Source: Psychrobacter piscatorii (GTDB taxonomy: Bacteria; Pseudomonadota; Gammaproteobacteria; Pseudomonadales; Moraxellaceae). From it: a stretch of 64,000 bases of DNA. Positions 28,723 to 38,071 of this stretch are shown here, piece after piece. Position numbers and translations under genes: made by a program. The number at the start of each line of letters is the position of its first letter. Position 1 is the stretch's first letter. Location of the stretch: the NCBI RefSeq assembly GCF_904846415.1, contig NZ_CAJHAR010000003.1, positions 120,762-184,761 of the forward strand. The letters are read 5' to 3'. Under the pieces are notes generated by a model. That model searched no databases. It was not told the DNA's origin and saw only the letters and a program-made list of their open reading frames with translations.

Positions 28723-29319
28723 ATGAAGATGTTTGTTTGGCTGTTCATTGTATTTGTGGTGCTAATTATTGTATTTGGGGTGTCCATATTTAATAAATTG
28801 GTACGTGCACGTAACCAAGCAAAGAACGGCTTTGCGCAGATAGATGTGCAGCTCAAACGTCGTCATGATTTGATTCCAAATCTCGTCGAAACAGCCAAGC
28901 GTTATCTGACTCATGAGGAAGAGACACTGACACGAGTTATTAGCGCACGCAATCATGCTCAAAATCTACAAGACTCGCATAAGCATCAGCCAGATTCACA
29001 AGAGCACATGGCACTATTTGCCAAAGCAGAAGGCATGTTGTCCAAAGCGTTGAGTCAGTTTTCGGCAGTGGTAGAAGCCTATCCTGAACTTAAAGCCGAT
29101 AGTATGCTCAGAGAGTTGATGGATGAGCTGACCAACACAGAAAATCGCATTGGTTTTGCCCGTCAGCATTATAATGATAGCGTGATGTTCTACAACAATG
29201 ATCGTGAAGTGTTTCCTAACAATCTTGTCAGTACGACTTTTGGCTTTCGTCCGCTTAGTCCCTTGGTATTCGCAGACAGAGATGCCATTGCTAAAGCACC
29301 GAATGTTAATCTGGGCTAG
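28723..29319 (+). CDS. lemA: LemA family protein
   Basis: The protein has one N-terminal membrane helix (MKMFVWLFIVFVVLIIVFGV) followed by a long helical domain with the LemA pattern NQAKNGFAQIDVQLKRRHDLIPNLVET and, near the end, NRIGFARQHYNDSVMFYNN. LemA proteins are of unclear function and are often paired with HtpX-type M48 proteases, as here. The ATG at 28723 is preferred because GAGG stands seven bases upstream; a TTG two codons earlier lacks proper spacing. The M48 gene starts about 37 bases downstream, so an operon is likely. Confidence 0.9.
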   Translation: MKMFVWLFIVFVVLIIVFGVSIFNKLVRARNQAKNGFAQIDVQLKRRHDLIPNLVETAKRYLTHEEETLTRVISARNHAQNLQDSHKHQPDSQEHMALFAKAEGMLSKALSQFSAVVEAYPELKADSMLRELMDELTNTENRIGFARQHYNDSVMFYNNDREVFPNNLVSTTFGFRPLSPLVFADRDAIAKAPNVNLG

Positions 29320-29358
29320 GATTTAGATAAATTTGGCCAATGTTAGGCAGCCCAGGTG

Positions 29359-32247
29359 ATGGATTTTTTTGGTGAACAGCGGATACGTACACGGCGCAGT
29401 CTATTGCTCTATGGACTGTTTTTTCTGATTGTGCTTGCTCATATGGCGGTAGCACTGGCTATCATGGGACTGCTGTTAACGATATTCACGGGTGGTATAT
29501 ATCATTGGGCATTGATACTCGTCATTCTCTTTATATTAGGCAGTTTCGTTGGTGGGAGTTTTTTAGAATACCGGCGCTTAAGAGCGGGTGGTCGCGCTAT
29601 TGCTCAGCGAGTAGGGGCGGTCAGACTGTTTATTGATAACAGTCAGGCACCATGGGAGCACAGTCATGGGGTGGCGCATCAACATCAAACCAAAGAGAAA
29701 GTTCACTATAGCCCACGTCATATAGCCGTACGCGATGAGCGCGACTTTCCACCCGTCTATCGTCGTTATTATGAAATTGCCCATCAGTTAGCGATTGCGG
29801 CAGGTTTGAGTACACCGATTTTATATGTATTGCCTAATGAGCAAGGTATTAATGGCTTCGTCGCGGGTCGTCATAGCCAAGATATGGTACTTGTCATCAC
29901 CCAAGGTGCGCTAGATAAGTTGTCTGATGAGGCGCTATACGGGCTAATTGGTCATGAGTATGGTCATATATTACATGGTGATGCCACGTTCAATCTACAG
30001 CTGATGGTGGTATTAGCTGGGCTACAGATATTATATGATTGGAGTGATCCAATTCCTAACAGTCGCTATCTTGATAATACAATTGCCACCGATATTCCTT
30101 TTTCACAGAGACAAGTTGATAGTCGTGCACGCAGTATAGAGGCGCAGACCGCCCGTTTTACCACGCAAAGTGAGTGGGTTGCGTACTGGCAGACACAATC
30201 ACAGCAACAGCAGGCATCAGCCAAACGTGAGTCTCGGTGGGTGCAAAGTAGACCTGCGATCGATCGTCAAGCACCCCGTAGTGTCTGGACATTACTGCTC
30301 CATGGTCTAAGTTTCTCGAGTATGGCAAGTGCTCAGTTGATTAAGCACAGCTTTAATCGTGAGCGTGAGCTGCTTGCTGATGCAACCAGCGTGCAGTTAA
30401 CGCGCTCGCCTGCGATCATAGAAACTTTAAAAGCCATTCACCAAGATTCACTTGGCTCACGATTATCGAGCGTTGCTGATATCAACGGACTCAGTCATTT
30501 TTTCTTTGCCAGTAGTGGCGCGGACTTGGGTGATGTGTCTTGGTTTGCCACTCATCCAAGCTTGATAGAGCGTATGAGTGCCATTAATGCTGATGCCTAT
30601 CGTAAGTTTGCCGTACAAGTCGCTAAAGAGAAGCGGATCAATCAGCAGAAAATAAAAGAAATATATCGGCAGCGTCGCTCAGGAAACTGGGGAGATATTA
30701 CAGAAAATAGCCTAAGCAAAAATTCACAGAAAAAGTCTCAATTGCCGCATCAATCATTATTCAGTATTGATGTAGAAAAAAACCATAAGCAGAACGCTAT
30801 TTTTGATAACGCTGCAAGTAACAGTAAGAACCAGACAAATGAAGGTCTGGAGTTCACTAAAGAGGTAGATACAATTATCGATGGTCGCTTGCAGGTAGAA
30901 ATAGCACCTATAGATACCGATAATTTGCTGAAGCCTTGGCAGGCCAAACCTGACGCTGACCTACCAGAAGATACACTGATTGAAGCGAGCGATATTCAAA
31001 AGGTGTCACTCCCGCAATATATACTCGATCATATTTATCATCCACTTGGTGCGCAAGCGCTCATAGAAGTGGTCATGCTTTGTCATCAGCTTCAACCATT
31101 ATTAACGACTGCCACTTATAGTTTGAATGATATTTGGGGTGAGGGCTTTTCTATTGAAAGTGACACTACTAGTCATAAGCAAGTATTACCGCATAGGATA
31201 GATGCTAAGCTACTGACCATAGTGGCCAATTTGGATAGACGTTTGGACAGTGCTTTGATTGTATTTGCATTAGCCCAGTTACGTCGACATGACTTATCTG
31301 AAATACATATCAAAAAATTAAAGCTTAGAAGTGACAGCGAACACAGTCACGAAAGCGATCAGTACTATAAAAAACAAGCAAAATGCCGTACGATGTTGTT
31401 GCGTTATCAACAAGGCATAGTTGAGTTATTTAACCAACAGCTGACATCTGACTTAACTAAAAGCTTAGCTTGTGATTCTGCAGATAAAAAAATATCGAGT
31501 GAAGACTGTCACTCAGCAGCGAATTCATTAAATCATTCATTAGCTGTAGAGAGGCAAAAATCACCCATACTGTCACTATGGCAAGCGCTACAATTACAGC
31601 AGTTACTACCGATGTTATCTGAGGTTTTACACGATACGGATGCGCAAACTCTATCATCACAGACACTCAAAACTGGTATAGAAGGCGTAAAGGTACAACT
31701 AGATCCTTCAGGGCAGGTATTTGGGGCACTGAGAGATGCTCAGATGTCGATGGTGGTTTTACTGGCTTATCGCCTGTCAAAAGACGCTAAAGGTCAGATG
31801 ATCTCAATGTATGAGCGCTCATTATTGAGTGAAGGTGATGAGAGTGTGGCGCATTACATTGTAGATTTGAGACGTCATGCGCGTTTGGTTGATATTGATT
31901 TGACGACAGTGAGCGATGTCAACTTGCAATGGTTGTTATTAACAGCACAACACTTAAATAGTATTCAATTATTAGCGATTATTGCTGCGGTTCCTATATC
32001 TACTAATCATTCTATCAATCGGCCCAGAAGTACTTTGGGTAGTACTAATTATCCAGAGAGACAACAGGAGGGTAGGCAAATAGATTATAATGACGATAGC
32101 ACGATCAGACCTGCTCATCATGAATATCGACAATGGCTAAGTACATTGCATACCGTGATGTTACACGATACGATAATCAGCCAAGATGAATATGATTGCC
32201 TGCTCGCAATGTCAGAGCGCTGGCTAGGCGTTCGGCAGCTTTTTTGA
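29359..32247 (+). CDS. Very large M48 family (HtpX/Ste24-like) membrane metalloprotease
   Basis: Two hydrophobic segments lie in the first 75 residues (LLLYGLFFLIVLAHMAVAL and HWALILVILFILGSF). The zinc site HEYGH is near residue 200, and the third ligand Glu is expected in RERELLADAT near residue 335, the M48 pattern. At 962 residues it is much longer than HtpX (about 290). The extra C-terminal 500 residues contain a polar stretch (about 440-520) followed by helical sequence of unknown function. ATG 29359 follows a GTG that is also possible. Coupled with lemA upstream and followed by the HolD-like gene 70 bases downstream. It probably acts in membrane protein quality control. Confidence 0.85.
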   Translation: MDFFGEQRIRTRRSLLLYGLFFLIVLAHMAVALAIMGLLLTIFTGGIYHWALILVILFILGSFVGGSFLEYRRLRAGGRAIAQRVGAVRLFIDNSQAPWEHSHGVAHQHQTKEKVHYSPRHIAVRDERDFPPVYRRYYEIAHQLAIAAGLSTPILYVLPNEQGINGFVAGRHSQDMVLVITQGALDKLSDEALYGLIGHEYGHILHGDATFNLQLMVVLAGLQILYDWSDPIPNSRYLDNTIATDIPFSQRQVDSRARSIEAQTARFTTQSEWVAYWQTQSQQQQASAKRESRWVQSRPAIDRQAPRSVWTLLLHGLSFSSMASAQLIKHSFNRERELLADATSVQLTRSPAIIETLKAIHQDSLGSRLSSVADINGLSHFFFASSGADLGDVSWFATHPSLIERMSAINADAYRKFAVQVAKEKRINQQKIKEIYRQRRSGNWGDITENSLSKNSQKKSQLPHQSLFSIDVEKNHKQNAIFDNAASNSKNQTNEGLEFTKEVDTIIDGRLQVEIAPIDTDNLLKPWQAKPDADLPEDTLIEASDIQKVSLPQYILDHIYHPLGAQALIEVVMLCHQLQPLLTTATYSLNDIWGEGFSIESDTTSHKQVLPHRIDAKLLTIVANLDRRLDSALIVFALAQLRRHDLSEIHIKKLKLRSDSEHSHESDQYYKKQAKCRTMLLRYQQGIVELFNQQLTSDLTKSLACDSADKKISSEDCHSAANSLNHSLAVERQKSPILSLWQALQLQQLLPMLSEVLHDTDAQTLSSQTLKTGIEGVKVQLDPSGQVFGALRDAQMSMVVLLAYRLSKDAKGQMISMYERSLLSEGDESVAHYIVDLRRHARLVDIDLTTVSDVNLQWLLLTAQHLNSIQLLAIIAAVPISTNHSINRPRSTLGSTNYPERQQEGRQIDYNDDSTIRPAHHEYRQWLSTLHTVMLHDTIISQDEYDCLLAMSERWLGVRQLF

Positions 32248-32316
32248 TAAGAACTACCAAAACCATCTAAAAAACAATAAACAATAGAGACAACATAATT
32301 AGGATAGTAGAGTCGT

Positions 32317-33231
32317 ATGAGTGATATCCAAGACCCGCTAAGTGTATTGCAGCGCCGTGTGCAGCAACGCCAAATCCTAGCGATGATGGGTATCAATCAA
32401 TGGGTGCGGCCTGAGTTAAGTACCGTAAATATAGCAGGTATCACGATAGATTCGGTTGAGCACTCAAATATTGACTCTATTGATACTGAATTCGCGAATA
32501 ATAAACCCGCGAGCGCTGGAGTCATCGCTGAAACCATAGAGACAGTCGTTCAGCCGACCAGTGGTTATGATATAAATGACTCTTATAGCAGTGACCATGA
32601 TAATGTGAATAACGATGCTCATGGTCTAGGTATTGATGAACAAGCAGCCACTGAACAAAGCCCAGTCACCTATAGTTTTGATAGTGTGAGCAATGAGGCA
32701 TCTGCTACTTCAAATGCACCTAATCTTCACAATAGTCCAGATATCGAATCAAACCAAACCGCCGCATTTTTTATAGATGAAGCAGTGCAGTCAACAACTG
32801 CGCCTATTGCGCCGCATCAATTGTCTCAAAGCAGTCATAATAGTGATAGTGTAAATGACGACAGCTTGAAAAAGGTAGCACCATTTAACTTACAAGGTGG
32901 ACGCTATGGTGACTGGGTGATATTGGTTGATATTCAAGCACTTAATAGTGATAGCCAAAAGCTATGGAATAATATCACTCAAGCACTCTCAATGACTCAT
33001 GAGACGATCTCATTCCCAATTTGTGCCGGTATGGACACAGTAGAGCTTGCCAATGCCAGCCTTGCTGGATATGTCTTTAGAATTGGTCTGCGCGAAGAGA
33101 TAAAAGTTGCTGCTTTAACAGTACTACCTGAAGGTCTTCAGCACCCCAACCTTATGACTATGCCTACATTAGACGACATGATTGCGGATAGTGATGCTAA
33201 ACGTCAGCTGTGGGAGCGCATATCTCATTGA
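32317..33231 (+). CDS. Candidate DNA polymerase III psi subunit (HolD) with a long acidic insertion
   Basis: By eye the two ends align with E. coli HolD. The N-terminus has QRQILAMMGINQW, comparable with the chi-binding start QLQQLGITQW. The C-terminal third has WVILVDIQALNSDSQKLW and PTLDDMIADSDAKRQLWERI, comparable with the E. coli end TDLRANPTARAALWQQI. Between them lie about 150 residues rich in Ser, Asn, Asp and Glu with no hydrophobic core, probably disordered. HolD bridges the clamp loader and SSB through HolC. E. coli HolD is 137 residues, this protein 304. In E. coli holD precedes rimI; here serC follows. The call rests on memory of the E. coli sequence and needs a profile search. 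Confidence 0.55.
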   Translation: MSDIQDPLSVLQRRVQQRQILAMMGINQWVRPELSTVNIAGITIDSVEHSNIDSIDTEFANNKPASAGVIAETIETVVQPTSGYDINDSYSSDHDNVNNDAHGLGIDEQAATEQSPVTYSFDSVSNEASATSNAPNLHNSPDIESNQTAAFFIDEAVQSTTAPIAPHQLSQSSHNSDSVNDDSLKKVAPFNLQGGRYGDWVILVDIQALNSDSQKLWNNITQALSMTHETISFPICAGMDTVELANASLAGYVFRIGLREEIKVAALTVLPEGLQHPNLMTMPTLDDMIADSDAKRQLWERISH

Positions 33232-33323
33232 GCTATATTAAAACTGATATTGATGTAAATTTTTTTATCAACAAACTGAAATAAAGGTCGCTTCTTTATT
33301 TCATCATATCTAGGACTGTGATC

Positions 33324-34460
33324 ATGTCTACAACCCAAACGTCTACACCCACTGCTAATGATAGTAACCCGCATCGTCTGCCAAACTTCTGTGCTGGCCC
33401 TGCCACGATGCCAACATCCGTATTGGAGCGTGCTCAGAGCGAATTGCTCGACTGGCAAGGTCGCGGCCTATCGGTCATGGAAGTCAGTCACCGTAGCAAA
33501 GAGTACATGGCGATCACTGACAAAGCAGAAGCTAAGCTACGCACGCTCATGGAGATACCAGATAACTATAAAGTACTATTTTTACAAGGCGGCGCTAGCT
33601 TACAGTTTTCTGCCATTCCATTGAACTTGCTCAATGGTGGACGCGGCGATTATTTGACGACTGGTGCATGGTCAGGTAAGGCGATTAAAGAAGCCCAGCG
33701 CTATGAAGCACTTGGTCTGGGTAAGATAAACTTGGTCGCGACTGGTAAAGAGGACAACTTTACGACTGTACCCGCCCAAAGTGATTGGAATGTGAGTGAC
33801 GATGCCGACTATTTTCACTACTGTGCCAATGAGACTATCCATGGTCTACAGATATTCGAGCCACCACAAGTAGATGCACCAATCATCGCTGATATGTCAT
33901 CTTCTATCTTGTCACAGCCGATAGATGTATCTAAATTTGGTATGATCTACGCGGGCGCTCAAAAAAACATTGGTCCTGCAGGTTTGGTCATCGTTATTAT
34001 TCGTGATGATCTATTGGGGCAGGCAAGTGAGTGGTGCCCCATGCTACTGAATTATGAGCATCAAGCAGACAAAGAATCCATGTCTAACACGCCAGCGACG
34101 TACTCTTGGTACTTAGCAGGACTGGTGTTTGATTGGTTGGAAGAGCAGGGCGGTGTGGCTGCTATCGGTGAAATCAACCAGCAAAAAGCAGATCTGCTCT
34201 ACAATACAATTGATGACAGCCGTTTTTATAACAACCCAGTCGATCCTCAGTATCGCTCTATCATGAACGTGCCATTTACTTTAGCAGACAGTAACCTTGA
34301 TAAAGTGTTCTTAGAAGAGTCAGAAAAAGCTGGTTTGCTCAATCTAAAAGGCCATCGCGATGTGGGCGGTATGCGAGCCAGTATTTACAACGCCGTACCA
34401 CTTGAGTGGGTACAGCAATTAGTCGACTTTATGATAGCGTTCGAAAAAAAGCATGCATAA
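33324..34460 (+). CDS. serC: Phosphoserine aminotransferase
   Basis: SerC is a PLP-dependent class V aminotransferase that makes 3-phosphoserine from 3-phosphohydroxypyruvate, and also works in pyridoxal-phosphate synthesis. Motifs are NFCAGPATMPTSVLERAQSE, FLQGGASLQFSAIP, and the PLP-lysine segment IYAGAQKNIGPAG near residue 213. The C-terminus LKGHRDVGGMRASIYNA is typical. ATG 33324 has AGGA about eight bases upstream; a GTG two codons earlier is less well placed. Normal length (378 residues). Confidence 0.97.
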   Translation: MSTTQTSTPTANDSNPHRLPNFCAGPATMPTSVLERAQSELLDWQGRGLSVMEVSHRSKEYMAITDKAEAKLRTLMEIPDNYKVLFLQGGASLQFSAIPLNLLNGGRGDYLTTGAWSGKAIKEAQRYEALGLGKINLVATGKEDNFTTVPAQSDWNVSDDADYFHYCANETIHGLQIFEPPQVDAPIIADMSSSILSQPIDVSKFGMIYAGAQKNIGPAGLVIVIIRDDLLGQASEWCPMLLNYEHQADKESMSNTPATYSWYLAGLVFDWLEEQGGVAAIGEINQQKADLLYNTIDDSRFYNNPVDPQYRSIMNVPFTLADSNLDKVFLEESEKAGLLNLKGHRDVGGMRASIYNAVPLEWVQQLVDFMIAFEKKHA

Positions 34461-34480
34461 GTCATAATAGCCTTTAAAAT

Positions 34481-34515
34481 AAAAGACGCCGCTTTTACAA
34501 GTTGCGTCTTTTTTT
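34481..34515 (+). terminator. Terminator of serC
   Basis: AAAAGACGC, a 14-base loop, GCGTCTTTTTTT. It lies about 20 bases beyond the serC stop. Confidence 0.85.
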
Positions 34516-34637
34516 ATGAGTATATTTATCGATGCGTAGTTTTAGGAAGAAGCGTCCAATATCTGCTGCCATTACATCTAATACTGATGGATGTCGCACT
34601 GATGCCGCGTAACATAGCAAACCATTAGGATGAACTA

Positions 34638-34659
34638 CCTACTACCTTAGAGTTAGAGG
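34638..34659 (-). repeat. Right-end hairpin of the tnpB element
   Basis: Imperfect palindrome just downstream of tnpB, on the side where omega-RNA would be encoded. It is similar in sequence to the hairpin at 35944-35966. Confidence 0.5.
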
Positions 34660-34718
34660 TTTCTTAGGTAACGCTCATACTTGATACGATATTCTGTATC
34701 AGCGGTTAAGCGAATTGA

Positions 34719-35862
34719 CTAAGCTAACCCTGTCGCACCGACAGTTTTTGAGTGTTTAGCCAGTAGCAACCCTTGATTTAAGATGTTGATACTGGCGTTG
34801 AGGTCTCGGTCATTTTCTTGCAGACAACTTGGACAATTCCAAGATCTTGACGACAGCGGTAGTTCAGCTTTCGTTAGCAAGTGACCGCATCCTGAGCACG
34901 TTTTAGAGGATGGATACCACCGGTCTATTTTAACCAGCGTTTTACCGTACCATGCTGCTTTATAGGTCAGCATGGTGGTAAAGGCTGACCATGAGCTGTC
35001 CGATATGGCTTTAGCCAGTTTCCTGTTCTTAACCATACCCTTTACATTCAAGTCCTCTATGGCAATCACATCGTGGTTTTTGATGATATTGAATGAAAGC
35101 TTATGTAGAAAGTCTTTGCGGCTATTGATTATTTTCTCGTAGACTTTAGCGACTTTAACTTTTTGCTTTTGGTAGTTGCGACTCTCTGTCAGCTTGCGCT
35201 GCTGTGCTTTGGCAACGTTTCTACGCTTGGCTAACATCTTTTGTTCACGTACAAGCTTGTCTTGCAGCTTCGATAGAAACTTAGGATTGGCAACTCTGCA
35301 TCCGTTTGATAAGACGATGAAGTGGGTCAATCCTAAATCAATGCCGATATTTGATTTGGTTTTTGGTAATTCATTAACGATAGTTTCAACCAATAAGCTG
35401 ACATAATACTTGCCTGATGGGGTTTTGCTGATGGTGGCGCTTTTTATAAGTCCGTTTATTTTATTGGGGAACTTGGCGTTGATGTGACCGATTTTTGGCA
35501 GTTTAACGGTATGGTTAGTGAGTGAAACTGTGCCTTTTTGGTTGTTGGTGGTGTAGCTGTCTTTGATGCCTTTTTTCTTGAACTTGGGGAAGCCTGTGCC
35601 TTGTTTGAAAAACTTGTTATAGGCAGCTCTTAGCTGTTGCTGCACATTGGCCAATGCCAAGCTATCCACTTCTTTGAGCCACTCAAACTCAGCCTTGTAC
35701 TGTGCTGGGGTGTTTTTTAGTGGTCTTGTAGTGCGCCATTTTATCACCAAGCATCTTGTTCCAAATAAAGCGCGTACAGCCGAATGATTTAGCAAAGAAT
35801 ATCTGTTGCTCATCATTAGGATATAGCCTAACTTTATGGGCTTTTAGAATTTGAGTGGGCAT
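34719..35862 (-). pseudogene. tnpB: tnpB (IS200/IS605 OrfB, RuvC-like RNA-guided nuclease family), frameshifted
   Basis: The 5' part (ATG at 35862, start MPTQILKAHKVRLYPNDEQQ) is the N-terminus of TnpB, reading to TTKK, where the frame breaks near a run of six A at about 35714. From there the second frame continues LKNTPAQYKAEFEWLKEVDS without further damage. Family proteins have a TKKxLKNTPAQYK-like junction. The overlap of the two frames on one CTAAAAAA is what a deletion between two such repeats would leave. The catalytic residues remain in the second part: IGIDLGLTHF, AIEDLNVKGM, the zinc finger CSGCG...CPSC, and NDRDLNAS. It would be inactive unless frameshifting occurs. Confidence 0.82.
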
Positions 35863-35876
35863 ACAGACGGTGCTTA

Positions 35877-35920
35877 TATTTCTACATATGGTATTATTAA
35901 TAATACCATATGTAGAAATA
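35877..35920. repeat. Perfect 44-bp palindrome just upstream of tnpB
   Basis: Two 22-base arms meet with no spacer between 35898 and 35899. The right arm reads AATAATACCATATGTAGAAA then TA, and the left arm is its exact complement. It lies about 15 bases before the tnpB start codon, inside the element. It could extrude as a cruciform or form a hairpin in the tnpB transcript that limits translation. Confidence 0.92.
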
Positions 35921-35943
35921 GTTACTACCAACAACGCATTCAT

Positions 35944-35966
35944 CCCACTACTTTAGAAGTAAGGGG
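35944..35966 (-). repeat. Left-end hairpin of the tnpB element
   Basis: On the minus strand CCCCTTACTT, CTA, AAGTAGTGGG: nearly complementary arms with one mismatch. It resembles the hairpin at 34638-34659. Confidence 0.5.
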
Positions 35967-36090
35967 CTTCTGCGCTAAGGTGTTAAAAAACCTAAGTTTG
36001 TTATGATAAAATTTTGCTATAGCGCGATTTTGCCGTCAGCCTTTATTATTCACCCCTGAATTGGTTAGCATAGAGGTTTGTTATAACGTT

Positions 36091-37926
36091 ATGATAAGAA
36101 AAAATGCCCTGCTAAAAGCTGTTTTGCTAGCCATCACCGTCAGCTGGATACCGAGCAGTATTGCGGCACCTATTACAACGACAGCGCTTGGGCACAATAG
36201 CCCGACTGATTATATTAATGCACCTTATATGCCCTATGCCAATCCAAAAGCGCCGTCAGGCGGTACGCTGTCGCTAGATACCCGCGGTACGTTCAACAGT
36301 GCTAATAAATGGATGACGACGGGTGTGGCGATGATCGGTACGGATTATCTGTATGATACTTTGATGACGGGCTCATTAAATGAAGCGTTTACCATGTATC
36401 CGCAGCTGGCAAGCAAGGTAACCTATAATCCAGAAGATACGAGCTGGATTGTCTATCACATCAACCCTGCCGCCCGTTTTTGGGATGGGACACCTGTGAC
36501 CAGTCATGATGTCAAAGCGACTTTTGATGCAATATTAAACAAAGGTCCCATGTCTATTCGCAGCTATTTGGGTGATATCAAGGACATTCAAATTATTGAC
36601 GAGCAGCAAGTCAAATTTGTCTTTGCCTCTGCTGAGAACAAAGAAATCCTACTGACGGTTGGTCAGTTTCCTGTTTTTGCAAAATCCTCAATCGATACAG
36701 ATTTTGAAAAAATCAGCCTGACGCCCTTGATGGGTAGTGGGCCCTATAAGCTGGGGCGCGTCGATGCAGGGCGTTCGGTGAGCTACATACGTGATCCCAA
36801 TTACTGGGGTCGTGATTTGATGGTCAATCGTGGTCGCTACAATTTTGACATGATTAAGTTCGTTTATTATCAAAGCGATGAGATTGCCTTTGAAGGATTT
36901 AAATCTGGTCAATACCGTTTTCGCCCTGAAAACAAAGCATCAAATTGGGTGAGTGGTTATAATTTCCCTGCAGTGAAAGCAGGTCTTATCAAAAAAGAGA
37001 CCATAACCAGTCAAAATCCAGTGCCAATGCAGGCGTTGGTGATGAATTTGCGCCGCCCAATCTTTCAGGACATAAGGGTGCGCCAAGCACTGACGGCTGC
37101 TTATGATTTTGAGTGGATGAATAAAACTTTGTTTCATGGTCAATATGAGCGATTGCAGAGTTTCTTTCACGGGTCGGAGCTTGCGGCAACTGGTACACCG
37201 TCTATTGAAGAGATGCAGGTGTTAACGCCTTTATTGTCTGAGCTTGAACCGATCCAGCGTAAAGCTGTATTAGCAGAATGGCAGCTACCCACCAGTGATG
37301 GCAATGGCTTTAATCGACAAGGGTTACTAAAAGCGCGGCAATTATTGCTAGATGCTGGATTTTATTATGATGATATGAAGCTATATCAGCCGAATGGTCA
37401 GCCCGCTCAAATTGAGATTTTGATGACAGGCGAGACCATGGGTCGTGTGCTTTTGCCTTATATTCGCAATTTAAAACGTTTAGGATTTGAGGCAACCTTG
37501 CGTCAAGTGGATGGGCCGCAATATTACGAGCGAACGCGCCGTTTTGATTATGATATGGTCGTCGATGTGTTTGCCCAAAGTCTGTCTCCTGGTGCTGAGC
37601 AGGCTGCATTTTGGGGTAGTGCGGCGGCTGATGAGCCTGGCAATCATAATAGTGCTGGTATCAAAAACGCAGCCATCGATGAGGTGGCCGCGGCTCTTGG
37701 TAATGCCAAAAATCGTGACGAAATTGTGTTATATACGCAGGTGCTTGATCGGTTGTTGCGAGCGGGTCATTATGTCGTACCATTGTATGGTAAGTCTGGC
37801 ACCAACGTTGCTTATTGGGATCAATACCGTCATACAGACACATTACCGACCAACGCCGTCGGCATCGATTACTGGTGGGTGGATAAAGAGGCAGAAGGAC
37901 GCATCAACAAATATTTGAAGCAGTAA
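36091..37926 (+). CDS. yejA: Peptide ABC transporter periplasmic binding protein, YejA-like
   Basis: A family 5 solute-binding protein with a signal peptide (MIRKNALLKAVLLAITVSWIPSSIAA) and the conserved domain pattern TSWIVYHINPAARFWDGTPVTSHDVKATFDAI. It binds oligopeptides for import; the E. coli Yej system also takes up microcin C. The ATG at 36091 gives a clean signal peptide; upstream in-frame TTG is weaker, and GAGG at 36073 is rather far away. Followed by gloB, then two permease genes and a double ATPase of the Yej type, all on the same strand. It lies directly after the tnpB element, which may affect its promoter. Confidence 0.87.
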   Translation: MIRKNALLKAVLLAITVSWIPSSIAAPITTTALGHNSPTDYINAPYMPYANPKAPSGGTLSLDTRGTFNSANKWMTTGVAMIGTDYLYDTLMTGSLNEAFTMYPQLASKVTYNPEDTSWIVYHINPAARFWDGTPVTSHDVKATFDAILNKGPMSIRSYLGDIKDIQIIDEQQVKFVFASAENKEILLTVGQFPVFAKSSIDTDFEKISLTPLMGSGPYKLGRVDAGRSVSYIRDPNYWGRDLMVNRGRYNFDMIKFVYYQSDEIAFEGFKSGQYRFRPENKASNWVSGYNFPAVKAGLIKKETITSQNPVPMQALVMNLRRPIFQDIRVRQALTAAYDFEWMNKTLFHGQYERLQSFFHGSELAATGTPSIEEMQVLTPLLSELEPIQRKAVLAEWQLPTSDGNGFNRQGLLKARQLLLDAGFYYDDMKLYQPNGQPAQIEILMTGETMGRVLLPYIRNLKRLGFEATLRQVDGPQYYERTRRFDYDMVVDVFAQSLSPGAEQAAFWGSAAADEPGNHNSAGIKNAAIDEVAAALGNAKNRDEIVLYTQVLDRLLRAGHYVVPLYGKSGTNVAYWDQYRHTDTLPTNAVGIDYWWVDKEAEGRINKYLKQ

Positions 37927-38071
37927 GCAGTACCTTTTGACAGGATTTGGTCTAATAATAGCTGACTGCCAAACGCATAGGCTGTCACCACGCAGTAAAA
38001 GCGAGAAGTAAAATCAAAGCGAAATAATTCAAAATAACGAGCAAAAAAATAACTACTGGTAAGGATTTGAC

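Larger units (their letters stand above)
34638..35966 (-). mobile_element. IS200/IS605-type element remnant carrying tnpB only
   Basis: A tnpB-like gene is bounded by two related imperfect hairpins in the same orientation: 34638-34659 (CCTACTACCTTAGAGTTAGAGG) and 35944-35966 (CCCACTACTTTAGAAGTAAGG plus GG). On the minus strand these share the pattern CCnCT.ACT.TAA.GTAGT.GG and can fold into short stems, as expected for the subterminal palindromes recognised by TnpA. No tnpA Y1-transposase gene is present, so the element is non-autonomous. It sits between serC and the yej operon. Exact borders and target site are not certain. Confidence 0.7.
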
